Part shown: positions 10,840 through 21,527 of the stretch, piece by piece
Layout: each line of letters starts with the position of its first letter
Position numbering within the stretch: the first letter of the stretch is position 1
From: Nageia nagi
Taxonomy: Eukaryota > Pinophyta
Length of the DNA stretch: 64,000 bases
Assembly: GCA_050084985.1 (NCBI GenBank)
Contig: JBITNC010000002.1
Location: forward strand, 744,001-808,000
Direction of reading: 5' to 3'
Translations under genes and position numbers: made by a program
Notes under the pieces: generated by a model
What the model was told of the DNA's origin: nothing
Databases searched by the model: none
Seen by the model: the letters and a program-made list of their open reading frames with translations, nothing else

Positions 10840-11583
10840 TCTCCAAAAATCTTCCCTTGTGAGTTCTAGGATGAAAGATTTTGGTTCTATTAAACAATAA
10901 TTTCCAAGCTCCAGGTCGTACATAGTGTTGAGCATACTCATACTACCAGGGTCTTTGATTTGTAATTCTTCTAGCAATTCACCAAAGATTGCATAAATCT
11001 CCTCCTTTTTCTCTACATGAAACTCAAAAATTTCCTCATTATTCAGTCTTACCCTCTTATTTCCACAAGGGATCAAATAATAGGTGTAGTCCATTGCTAG
11101 ATAACCCCCTATTTTAGCTATAAATTCTCTAGATAGACATAGCCCGAACAAAGGGGGTAGCTCAACAACTACAACTTCTTGAGTAGTAATTATAGAGGGA
11201 CACTTATGTATTTTTAGGACTATATCTTTGATCACTCCTACTATTTTTATAGGTGTGGAATCTAGTTGTAGTACTCCGGTGGATGTTCTTGTCATAGGCA
11301 ACCCCATCACATTGCACATTGCTTTAGGCATCACAGTAGTAGCTGCCCTAGAATCAACTAGATAATTATGAAGTACATATCCCTTGATTTCTAGAGTCAT
11401 ATAAAAAGCCAAAGGTTTGTTCTTTCCCATCCCTGGATATTTCAATGTCTCAAAAAGATTAAGCACTCTTTCCATTCCTTCATTCAATGCTATCAGAGAT
11501 GTTTTCAGTAAATCAATTTGCCCAAGAATTTTTAAAGCTTCAAACAAGGACACTCTTGCGGGAGTTCTCTTTAGCTCTACCAT
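10840..11583 (-). pseudogene. Gypsy aspartic protease
   Basis: Processes the polyprotein. Active-site region LVDSRAATTVMP at residues 76-87 of a 311-codon open frame: the catalytic Asp is present but the usual D-S-G is D-S-R. Followed by GVLQLDSTPIKIVG and GGYLAMDYTYYLIP, as in gypsy proteases. The same open frame runs on into the plant-type RNase H, so the two were made as one polypeptide segment. Confidence 0.88.
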
Positions 11584-11599
11584 AATGTTGAACTCTGGG

Positions 11600-12070
11600 A
11601 TAGCTGGAGGTTCACCAATTTTATTTCTAAATCTATTGGTAAATCTTTCCTAAAGCTGTAGAGTATCATCTTTTCTCTGATGCTTGGTGAGTGAAGGGAA
11701 CCTTAACTTCCAAAGATTTTGATCATTAGCTTTAGGCATCAGTTTGGTTTTCAAAAATGAGAATTTTTGGGAAACCATTTCCTTTTCTGGGGTCTTTTCC
11801 TTAGAACCAAAAACTACATCTTACTTTTTAGGAATCATTGAACCGAAACTCTTTTGGGATTCAACTTTTCTTTCCAGAATACTGGAGACTAGGGGTTTTT
11901 TCCCTAATTTTATTTCCATAGCAAAAACTCCTATATCTGTTGGTGCAAAATTCATCAAGTTCACATCTTGGTTCATGTCGTCAGCTTCCTTCTTGATAAA
12001 TACTCTTGGTATTGATACACAGGACATGTTGTTTGTTCATGAGCATCATTACAGGCCAAACACAAACTAG
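11600..12070 (-). pseudogene. Gag-pol junction with CCHC-like zinc knuckle
   Basis: At 12024-12062 the minus strand encodes CLACNDAHEQTTC, i.e. C-x2-C-x3-H-x4-C. This is one residue shorter than the standard nucleocapsid knuckle but at the right position between gag and protease. Downstream readable residues (68 codons at 11821-12027) lie in a different frame, so at least one frameshift separates the knuckle from what follows. The part next to the protease is short of motifs. Confidence 0.65.
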
Positions 12071-12071
12071 T

Positions 12072-13261
12072 GGCTGACTTGGAAGAGGAAGCTTGGTCTA
12101 CATCCTCATTTAACACATGCTGAGCCTTTTCTATAGCAGGATAAGGATATCTTCTTACATTGCTTTACCTGCTTAGAATGGTAATTTGATTTGCCATATT
12201 CCTACACAAATTTTGGAGTTCCTGAATCTCTATCGATGAAGCTACCCTTGATTCATATTAGGCTAAGGAGGGACTGGTAAGGCCAAGGGAGCTCTAGGGA
12301 CTGATAAGGTTGAATGCCACTATTGAACAGGGGCAGGAATACTAGCCAGAGGTGGAGCCAAACTAACTACTTGAGGTCTTAAAATTTGCTTTTGGATGAT
12401 TACTAGAAAATAAGGCATTGGCATGCGACTTGGAAATTTTCCTACTAAAATAAGATAGGCTTCAGCATATACTGCTTGTCTATAGACCTCCAAGAAAGTA
12501 TTTACTCTAAAATTTTGGATTTGTAAAGAGAGATCCGAAGGAAAGGCTCTCAGGTAATACATTAGGGCTTGAAATTACTGAGGCCTGACTGGCATTGGGA
12601 CTCTCATCTAAGTTTTTTGGAATCTAATATTGAAATCAGGGATATTTTCTTGCTCATATCTTTTGATTGAAGTGAACTGTGTTAATAGAGAAAAAGGATC
12701 TCCTAATTCATTAAATTCCAAGATAAAGGGCTCTACCAGTTGAGCCCAAGTGGTTATAGATCCATTAGGAAGGCCCCTGTACCAATCCAGGACCTTTCCT
12801 TTGAAAGACTGAGCTAGTAATCTCACCATGACATCTTCATGTTGAATATTATGAGTCTTAGCTAAGCCAGCTACATCAACATAATGCTCATAAGCCATTT
12901 TCTCTGAAGTTACATCAAACTCTGGAAAGGTTTTGAAAACATTTGCTAGGATATCATGCAACACGGCCAGGGCTATTGGTACCCCATTGTCCCATGCCCG
13001 ATAAATATTCTGAGCTAGATTAGCCATTTTAGGAGAGGTATTTCTGGTGTGAAGATTGAATGGTTTTGTCTTGGTAAAGGATTTTAGGGTGCTAATACTA
13101 TTCAGAGACTTGGAATCAATTAGGGTCTTTCTCTTAGGAGCATCAAATGTTCTAAAATCCAATGCTTCTTTTGCTACTCTGGTTCTAGATCTAGTCCACA
13201 TAAACTCTAGGTTGCAAAAGAAAACAAAAGGTTCAAAAGCATATATGATATTTACAAACAA
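12072..13261 (-). pseudogene. Gypsy gag (capsid)
   Basis: Structural protein that would build the particle. 217 open codons (12608-13261), then an in-frame continuation to 12320. Diagnostic capsid motifs: LLAQSFKGKVLDWYRGLP, SITTWAQLVEPF, FNELGDPFSLLTQFTSIK and, after two stops, MYYLRAFPSDLSLQIQNF. Lies just downstream of the primer site, as expected of the first gene. The start codon is not certain; a methionine at 13261 precedes basic residues TRSRTRVAKEA. Confidence 0.87.
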
Positions 13262-13320
13262 TCTGCTTTAATACATACCATAGATAGTGCTTCAGTAGAG
13301 TTGCCAATAAGTTTCTTCGG

Positions 13321-13338
13321 GTCCCACCAGGTGTGCCA
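13321..13338 (-). other. Gypsy primer binding site
   Basis: On the minus strand TGGCACACCTGGTGGGAC begins 11 bases after the end of the 5' LTR. The TGG start pairs with a tRNA CCA end. Position next to the LTR and before gag fits; I do not assign the tRNA. Confidence 0.7.
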
Positions 13339-13349
13339 AAAAGAAATAC

Positions 13350-14513
13350 TATTGATTAGGATTGTGTAATATATGCACCATGAACAATCTCAACCAAAGT
13401 AAATCAAGAATAGACTATGGTGATAGTCTAATCTCTGGAGAAGGCCGGTTCTTTATCTATTGGGTATAAGAGAAGTAACAGGAAAGAAAATAAAAGGAGT
13501 AGAGTGCAAAGAATTTAAGCAAAGGGCTTAGGGTAACAAGAGAGAAAGTAAAGGTGAATCACTAGTTCAGCACGGGCTTTCATAGGGTGTGAAACCTTGG
13601 CCTAAATCTAGTGTAGCAGCTACAGTACAAGCTCTCACTCTCTAGTAGTTTCTCAGCTTTACTCTACCATGTATGCAGACAAAGTTATGCTAATAGCTCG
13701 TAATTATCATCTAGGAAACATGCCAAGCTGCCACAATGTAACCTAATTAAGAATAATAATTACAAGTGCTAGACAAGAAAGGTCAACATGATATCATATT
13801 AATGATAAAAATTATCGATCTTAGAGAACAAATGTAAAGAGCAAAACTAGGGCTTTCAACCCCTCTTCACTTTATTTTCATACACTTATACTAAAAAAAT
13901 AACAGTTACAAGAAAATAAAAATAGAACAGTTACAAAAAATGGCCTCAAGATTCTGGCCACTTCTAACTATCATCATCTATATATGCCACTTGTCTGAAT
14001 GTTACAAAACTGAGAAGGTCATGGAAGGTAACGTCTTCTTAAAACTAAGATTTCACCTTTCACAAGTATCACCTCCTCTAGGATCTATTTCTTGCCAAAA
14101 ATGTGACTATCTTTTCCTCTATGATATCATCATTTTATTCTGGAACACTTTACTTTCGGAACACTTAATTTATGGATTCCAGCTCTTCAATTATCTCTTG
14201 CTAACCTCACCTCCTCCGAAACCTGGTCTTTTCGAAAACTGTGATTATCCTTTCTTTTGTGACATCATCATTTCACTCTGGTGTGCTTTATTCACTAACA
14301 TTGGCTTTTCAATTACCCCTTGCTGACCTCACCATCTCTGGAACCTGGTCTTTACCAAAATTGTGACTATCTTTTCTTCCATGACATCATCATTTTGCTC
14401 CAAAATGCTTTATTTGCTTCAGAAAAAACTCTCGAGGATCTTAAAATGAACTCATGATTGAAAGTAAAGTACACTGGGGCTTTATTAAAGAATTTATTAT
14501 GTATAGATATACA
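13350..14513 (-). repeat. Gypsy 5' LTR
   Basis: 1164 bp, partner of 2232-3395. In element orientation this is the promoter-bearing LTR. Its terminal CA reads TA through a transition. Includes the three U3 units with CRE-like boxes at 14122, 14260 and 14382. Outer flank AGGAG at 14514-14518. Confidence 0.93.
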
Positions 14514-14518
14514 AGGAG

Positions 14519-14970
14519 TTTTACCTTAAACAACTTTTGTGAGATAACTATTCAAGGTGTAAATAGTAGTGCTCACAACTTCACCCCACAAGAAACTAAG
14601 AAGACTACCCAACATGCATCTAGCCATTTACATAATTATTCTACTTTTCCTTTTGGAAACACCATTTTGCTGAGGAATGTAAAGAATCGTAAATTTTCTC
14701 TTGATTCCATACTTAGCACAATAGTCATTGAACTCATTGTTGTTATATTCTTCCCCATTATATGATCTCAACATCTTGATTTTAAGATTAGTTTGATTCT
14801 CAACAAAGGTTTTAAAAACCTTAAAACTCTTAAAGTTTTGATCTTTGTGTTCAAGTAGATTCCCAAAGGTCATCCTACTAAATTCATCAATGAAGGTCAA
14901 GATATAAGATGCTCCTCTAAGCGACTTAGTCTGAAATAGACCCATTAAATCTAAATACATAAGTTGAAGG
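14519..14970 (-). pseudogene. copia A integrase core
   Basis: 110 open codons (14628-14960) reading YLDLMGLFQTKSLRGASYIL, FIDEFSRMTF and KMLRSYNGEEYNNNEFNDYC, ending PQQNGVSKRKSRIIM. The integrase core normally has D at FIDD, D at RSDNG and E in N-G-V-x-E. Here the first reads FIDEFSR, the second RSYNGEEY and the last VSKRK, so the second and third acidic residues look replaced. Its continuation lies at 2231 and below, beyond the gypsy insertion. Confidence 0.88.
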
Positions 14971-15560
14971 GGTTGATATGCTCTTATTTCCTTATTATTT
15001 TCAAACTTTTATCTATGTATATTACCAAGAATGCACTTCTTGCATAGACCAATTGAAGAAGAAATTGAAGGCAAACCTTTCACAATTTCTTGATTTTTTA
15101 TGACTTGAATAATCTTATGGTTAAGGTGCCCTAAATGTTGGTGCCAAAGATTACCTCTAGAACACACACTTGTAGCAAGACACATCTTTTATAGAACTTG
15201 ATATATAATGTAGAGATCATCTTTTACTGACCCTTTAACCAACATGGAAAGTCCTTTCTTAATGCACCAAGATTAAGAGTCAAAATCAAAAGAGTACCTT
15301 TTTCTATCAAATTGGATTATGGAGAGAAGATTCATCTTAAACTTAAGAACATAAAGCATATTGTCAAGAATCTTTTCATGAATCAACACACTCCCAATTC
15401 CTTAGACTTCAAGGATAGAGTTATCACCTATCACAATCGCATCTTTTCTATACTTGTAAAAGTTTTCAAACTTTTTCTTTTTAATGCATAGGTGATTAGT
15501 GCAACCAGAATCAACAATCCAATCAGATGAAAAAGGGTAAGACATGGAGTAGAGCATTGC
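14971..15560 (-). pseudogene. copia A protease and pre-integrase domain
   Basis: The GAG-pre-integrase module reads WHQHLGHLNHK near 15110-15150 and LCKKCILGN near 15030, giving the zinc-binding H and C pairs. Upstream the protease active site is intact as DWIVDSGCTNHLC around 15485-15520. Of the three copia copies this is the only one with an unaltered D-S-G-C site. Confidence 0.85.
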
Positions 15561-15644
15561 AACAAAATCAACTTTAATATTCTTATTTCCTTTGAAGTTC
15601 TTTATATTTCCATTGCTTTTATTCTTTTCCTCTCTTTTTTTGTA

Positions 15645-16560
15645 GCAATCAACTCCTTTATGATCTTAGATACCACAATAGTTACAATTACCATCAAATG
15701 TTTTCTTAAGATATGGATTGTTTGCTTTGCCTTTTCCATCTCTTTATTTGAATTGGTTGTTGTTGTCATTGTTCTTGCTGTTGTTGTTGTTCATATTGTT
15801 ATTGTTGTTTCCATTATTTCTATTATTATTGTTGTCATTGTCTCTTTTTTTAAACCTTTTCGAGGAAAAAGGATAAATTTTTTTTTATGGTTGAACTTCT
15901 TGAAAGGAGTTTTGGTTGCTTCAAAAGCAACATTATTATCCTTAGGAAAAGAAATCAAAACCCTTTTGTTAAGGATTTTCTCATGCTTAAAAAGGTACCT
16001 AAAAAGGTTCTCAAGGGAAAAGACTTATTCTTCATCATCAAGCCTTGTTTCCATAACTATTACAAAGTTTCCAAACTTTAAAGAAAGGCTTTAAAGATTG
16101 ATGAAGACCATGAACTCATCTTTGATCTAATTGCATCCACAAGCAACAAGTTGGATCCTTAGATCAATGATTTTACTCAAGTAGATAGCAAAATTTTCAT
16201 CTTCCTCTTAATGAGATTGAAGCAATTGTTAGACAATGGTAAACCTTCTTGAAAAATTTGAACCAAGGTAGATTTGCTTAAGCTTATCCCAAGCTTTTTT
16301 TACTGAGGTTGAAGAGAAAATTATCAGGAGCACATCATCTAAAACTGTATGGTAAATCATGGAGGTTGCCAACTCATTCTTCATATTGTAAGCCTCTAAT
16401 GCCTTCTCATCCATAGGAGATACAAGGTTCTCATTCACTATTTGCCAAAACTTCCTTGCTTACAACTCAGCTCTTATCTGAGTTTCTCAAATACCAAAGT
16501 TGGAACCATTAAGAATATGTTTGGGTAAAAAGAATTCTCCCATTTGCTACATAAGAATGT
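15645..16560 (-). pseudogene. copia A gag with zinc knuckle
   Basis: Begins near the MGEFFLPKHILNGSNF stretch around 16540, includes an open block at 16229-16438 (LEAYNMKNELATSMIYH, KAWDKLKQIYLGSNF) and ends with the nucleocapsid knuckle C-N-Y-C-x4-H-x4-C at 15645-15686, interrupted by one stop. An Asn-rich linker of (AAC/AAT) codons occupies about 15740-15840, matching copies B and C. Confidence 0.85.
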
Positions 16561-19376
16561 AAAAAATAATAAGCATGTGATTTAATAAATAACATTAAAT
16601 ATTAATTTTTAACTAAGTAAATAATACATGTTAAATTTAACACTAGAGTCATGCTTGATTTGATTCACAAGTGCAAATATTTTACAACTTAAATAATAAT
16701 TCATGTACCCAAATACTTTTGTCATCACAAGAACCATAGATAAAGGTTATGATGTTTATTATATCAATCAAATTATTAATCTTATTTAGGTTTCAAGTTA
16801 TCCTCCTAAGATATCAGAATAATCCCTGAATGGACTTACAAACATGTGGTATCACTACACACATATCTATCCACCTATTAGAGTTATGTTCAGACCAACA
16901 GAGGACTTAGGGGTAATTTAAAAGTATGAACTTTTTACCATTTGATTCATCAAACTTAAAGGCTCCAATCTACCTATCCTTACCTCATAGCTCCCCAAAT
17001 AAGTCATGTTATGGAATGTATGTGCGGATGCGTTCATTTTAGAGGGATGCTCATATCAATGTTTACGTTTTTATTTGTATAAGCAAATAAATCAAAAAAT
17101 GTGAAACATGAAGTAAAGAGCATAAGTAAAATATCATCCATTCAAAATTTGAAACCTAAATGTCTAATGGATTTTGTTTACTAACTCCTAAAGAACATCT
17201 TTACATAGTCCATAAATATGTACAAGTTAACTTTGCAAAAAAAATGATAAATACTTAAGCATAAGCATACATTAATTGTAAAATTTGCACAAGCTAACTT
17301 TGTATAAGGATAAATACTCAACATGCATCTTTTTAACTTAAGGGATTTAAGTCATAAGCAAGCATCTTTAAAAAAAATTAAGTCTTAAGCATGCATTTGA
17401 TAAAATTAAATTAAAAATTTATACAAATTCCCCCTTTTTTACTTAAGGTTTTACCTTTAAAACTTGTATGCTAAAAAAAAAATTAGTAGACAGATAAACT
17501 TTAAGTAAGAATAAAATTCCTCCTTCTTCAACTTAAATATTTATCCTTTAAAGATAGCATATTAGTTTTACCTTAGAAATTTAGCTAAGGAAAGAATGCC
17601 AAAAAAGTAATACTTTTAACTAAGTAATTGCATGCTTAAAATTTTTACTTCTAAGTATTAAAAAACATAGTAAAAAAAATTATTCTCCCTTTTTAGAGAT
17701 AAAAATGGATCTTAAGTAAGATGCTATTCTTAGAGAGCAAAAGATGCAAATTTTTGCATTAGTACCTTAATTGCAATAAGTATTAAAAAATTGCATTTTT
17801 ACCAAAGTAAGTGAAAAATGCAATTTGATTTTGGGGCATAAAAAAAATTGTTCCTTGGCATGCTTACTTTAAAAAAAAAAAAAAGTGATTTAATAACCTC
17901 TAAAAAACTTTCTTCAAATAGACAAGGTGGTGAATTAATAAGCAATCATTTAATTGGAACTCTAACTCAATTCCAAGTTAGAGTGAGTTAATGAGAAATG
18001 ATGGTAAATAATAAAAAAAATGCTTTTATTAAGTATAGTAGTAATGTAAACTAGTATGGACATTAGTTAGGAGTCTACACTTTTAACTTTTTGAACAAGA
18101 AAGGAAAAAAAAGACTCATTATTAAATAGTGCATTAAATGTAGCCAAGAATCCAATACTCCATGCCACTCAAGAGCTTTACTTAGAATGCAAGACCAAAT
18201 TTAATGCAAATGAGCACCCAAAAAAAATAATAAAAAAGGAGACCAATACAAGTTTTAATGCAAATCGGATTTTGGTTAGTGGGTGAGATAATGGGAGAGT
18301 GGGCTAGCATTTAAATGATGCAATGAAAGGACATGGGGACATGAATGCAATGCAAAGACCTGCATTGAAAGGGAGTTCTCTTCATAAGCAAGGATTTGAT
18401 TTTGGAGGATGGCGGCCCAAGTTGCCCAACCACACCAACCACATAATATTGCTCTACGAGGAGAGGATGCATAAAGGCGATGGCCAAGAACATCCTTCCA
18501 AGTGCAATAAAAAACCTAGTCCACATAGAGATGCTTGCATCGTTGAGGGGATGAAAAAAGGGAGAAGTTATGGGGTATATAGCTGATAGACTACGGGAGC
18601 ACCATAGCGAAGTCGAGAGGATTGAGCGCGGGAAAACTAGAGGTTAAGGGCACCACCAAAATGCATAGGATTGAGATGAAGAGGGCCATGTGACCAACAG
18701 GACAAAGCCAAGAGATTGGTTCAATGCAATGAAGTAGAAAAAAATAGAGGAATTTCACTACATGCAACCATTTTGAGGGTTAAAAAGAATAAGCCACAAC
18801 ACAGTCACCAAAAAATCACCTTCAATTATTTTGAACAAATACTTTCTAGATATAAATTTTAAACATTTGCCAAAAAAAAACTTCATAGCATTTTTTTTGA
18901 ACAAATGAGAGTCCCTCTACTATTCAATAATAAATGGCTAAAAAATTTCAATTTTTGTATACTAACTTCCTTTAAAAAAAAAAATTAACATTATGCTAAG
19001 TAATATTTTTTTTTAAAGAATTGCTATTAACATGAGAAGTTAGTATATGTTAGTATTAACATCACACAAATTTTTGCATACTAACCCTTCCTTTAAAAAA
19101 ATAGCAATTTTGAAAAACAAAAATTGCAAGTAACATAGGAGGTTAGTATCACAAAAAATTGTGCTAGCCATATTTTGCTTAAAAAAAGAACTAATACATA
19201 GCAAATAATATGTTAATAGCATAATGCAATAATCCAAAAAAAAAAAGATAAAGAAAGGAAGGATGTTATACCTTCACAATTCTTTTACCTCAACAAGGAT
19301 GTAGATAAACCTCCAATATGAAGAGCTTCCACACCAAGGATGTGAAGAGGAGTCTCCAAGAAGGTCTAATACCAAA
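16561..19376 (-). other. copia A long 5' leader
   Basis: About 2.8 kb between the LTR/primer site and gag with no convincing ORF. Most is very AT-rich with A and T runs, and is shared with the leaders of copies B and C, including a 200-bp block at about 16850-17050. One stretch, about 18300-18720, is distinctly GC-richer and has no counterpart in the leaders of B or C at that place. Short ORFs on both strands there look accidental. Confidence 0.7.
19361..19374 (-). other. copia A primer binding site (initiator-Met-like)
   Basis: Minus strand TGGTATTAGACCTT begins two bases after the LTR end. It resembles the TGGTATCAGAGC primer site of many plant copia elements primed by initiator Met tRNA. 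Copy C has TGGTATTAAAG at the matching place. Confidence 0.7.
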
Positions 19377-19875
19377 TGAGAGAATTGAACTATAACATAA
19401 GCAATTCTAAACTCCCAAGATCATATCAAAGCTCACAATTAACATCTAACAAACTCACAAAGCAATCTCACAAAGATAACACAAGATGTAAGTGGTTCCT
19501 CCAACTAGGAGTACATCCACTAACTAGATCTTTGTTCTTAACAAATATGAACTCTTACAATCCTCCTACTCTTTTCTTCTAAACACTATCCTATAGCATA
19601 ATTTTACTTTACAAATTGATGTGTGATCACAAAGAGGGAGCCTTATATTTATAGGCCAATATCCCTCTTTGGATCACTCTATTATCCAATGTACAAAAGC
19701 ATGACATGCACATCCTTGTACCCAAGGGGCACGCTCATGACATGGAGTGTAGGACAAGTTACATTATCATATTCACTTAAATACTTAACGTATCAAATGA
19801 TACCCTTAAGTATTAGTGAAATTACATAGAAGATTATTGCATAACCTTTACAATAATGTATTATACATTCCAACA
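19377..19875 (-). repeat. copia A 5' LTR
   Basis: 499 bp. On the minus strand starts TGTTGGAATGTATAATACAT and ends CAATTCTCTCA. Near-identical in layout to the LTRs at 25663, 32846, 39412 and 46375. The outer flank at 19876-19880 is AAAGG; the matching duplication would be left of the window. Confidence 0.9.
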
Positions 19876-21527
19876 AAAGGCATCCACACTTGAACCCTAT
19901 GATCTCAAGGATAAAGGACTCCAACTCATCTATATATAACCCAAAGAAAGTTAGAGAGAGAGGACAACCTTGTTTCACCCTATATTGCTAATAACATTAT
20001 CAAAGAGTCCATCTGAGGTGTGCACTCAACCTGAGAGCATCTCATATAAAGTCAACACAATCACTAAACCCTCCTCTAGTACTCATAAACTCCTCAACTA
20101 CTTCATGAGTCTATGTCAAGGAACAATCTCAAAGGCTTTTCTAAAGTCTACAAAATAATAGAATACTGGAGACTTCCTGAATCTAGACTCCTCAATAATA
20201 ACCCTAAGTATGAAAATAGGATCTAAGGTACAATAGTCTTTGCAAAATCCAACTTATCCTAGAGTTCAAAACCCCTTAGAGTCAGTCATTTGAGAGAGAT
20301 ACCCCTCCAAGACCATGGCATACAACTTGACCTGGATGTGGCCAATCATGATGGTGCAATAATTGCTCAGGTCATTAGGATCATCAATCTTAAAGATGGA
20401 GTGAATGATGTGAAAAGTCCAGTAAGAAGGAAAAATAGAGAAAATAACATTATTGAAGAGCTGCATGAGGATTGTGGGAGGGTGTGGATGGTATGCTTGA
20501 GGAATTCAACTTGAAGATCTTCAATTTCTATGGCCTTCCCCAAATTTAATTTCTAAATGATAGAATGGATGAGAGGGGATGAGAAAAAGTCTAAAGTGAG
20601 GGGACCATAGATAGGAATGAGTGCACGATATCCATCAAAAGTGTGGAGGCAATAGGCATACTCCTTCCAGGCATGGAGAGAAATGGAATTTGTGAGGTGT
20701 TTTTTAGGTAGGAAGGAGAACAAAAAGGATTTTAGGTTAGAGTGAAGGGAAGAGATGATCTCAATTCTCCTTTCGGATAAGAAGTGACGTTTCTTAGTCC
20801 TAAGGAGATGATGGTAGGATCGATGGAGAATGGCGATGGAGGCAGATCTAGGGTCGTAAACCATGGATCAATAGAGGCATGGATGGGAATCTTTGCACTT
20901 GAGATCAAATAAAGGATTCATGGACAATGGCTTGGGTGGAGAAAGTAGGGGGTGGGATTAGTTTGTGGGGAAAGGCTTGGAGGGCTGCTAAATAGAAGGA
21001 AGTAGCAAGAAAGGAGGCTTGATCCTCTATCAATGAGAGGGAGGGTAAAGAGAGAAGTTTTTGCTACAGGATGCTATTGTAGAGTGGGTTAAACTCTTAG
21101 TCAAATAGGATGGATAGCTGAGGGGCTCTAGGAGTGGGAGTGGTAGAAAGGGGGGGGCTATGGAAGATGGTCTAGAAGAGAGAAGGTGAGGTGGGCATGG
21201 TCAACTAATAGAAGTTGAGGGGTAACAAATAAGTAAAAGAGATGTGGGATGAGAGTGGTACCCTAGAGGATGTAATCTACAACACTCATACCTCCTACAT
21301 GTGGGAAATAAGTGTAGTGTCGACACTAAGGAAATCGAGCGATACCATTAAAAATCAAAAGGTCATAGGTCTCATTGAGCTCAAAGAGGAATCTCCTATA
21401 GCATGTGGGGGGCATGAGATCAGCAGAGTCTCTCTAAAGTGAAAATTCTTGGTCTAGTGCTTGAGTATGTAGTGGATTAGTAATGCTATCAAAATATTAT
21501 GTCTGTAGGTTCCCTATCCTACCATTG
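19876..21527 (-). mobile_element. LINE copy 1 (endonuclease end and RT start), truncated
   Basis: Minus-strand non-LTR element. From 21527 downward: the end of an APE-type endonuclease (FNGRIGN next to 21527; VVDYI near 21270), a linker with RTKKRHFLSERRIEIISSLH (20700-20790), then RT start (IIHSIFKIDDPNDLSNY, MQLFNNVIFSIFPSYW, 20266-20466) and QGCPLSLTFFGLYIDELES at 19910-19975. The RT catalytic box lies beyond the copia A insertion at 19876 and outside the window. Multiple stops. The upstream boundary is fused to a receptor kinase pseudogene. Confidence 0.85.

Larger units (their letters stand above)
2232..14513 (-). mobile_element. Complete Ty3/gypsy LTR retrotransposon, Tat-like, inserted in copia A
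   Basis: A 12,282-bp element with two 1164-bp LTRs that begin TG and end CA (one terminal base mutated in the upper LTR). The flanking 5-bp duplications are AGGAG at 2227-2231 and AGGAG at 14514-14518. Order in the minus orientation: LTR, primer site, gag with zinc knuckle, protease, plant-type RNase H, RT, RNase H, integrase, a long extra ORF, LTR. In the first roughly 240 aligned LTR bases I count about 14 differences, mostly transitions, so the insertion is not recent. Tat-like assignment rests on the extra RNase H, the integrase C-terminal GKHKKFESLWSGPY stretch and the absence of a chromodomain. All ORFs carry stops. Confidence 0.93.

Noticed and set aside
13940-14326. 128-codon plus ORF inside the gypsy 5' LTR with repeated CDY..IIIS motifs
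   Set aside because: It is created by the tandem U3 units and is broken in the other LTR; it runs antisense to the element.
18311-18586. Overlapping ORFs on both strands in the GC-richer part of the copia A leader
   Set aside because: No recognisable domain, no counterpart in copies B or C, and length expected by chance in GC-richer DNA.
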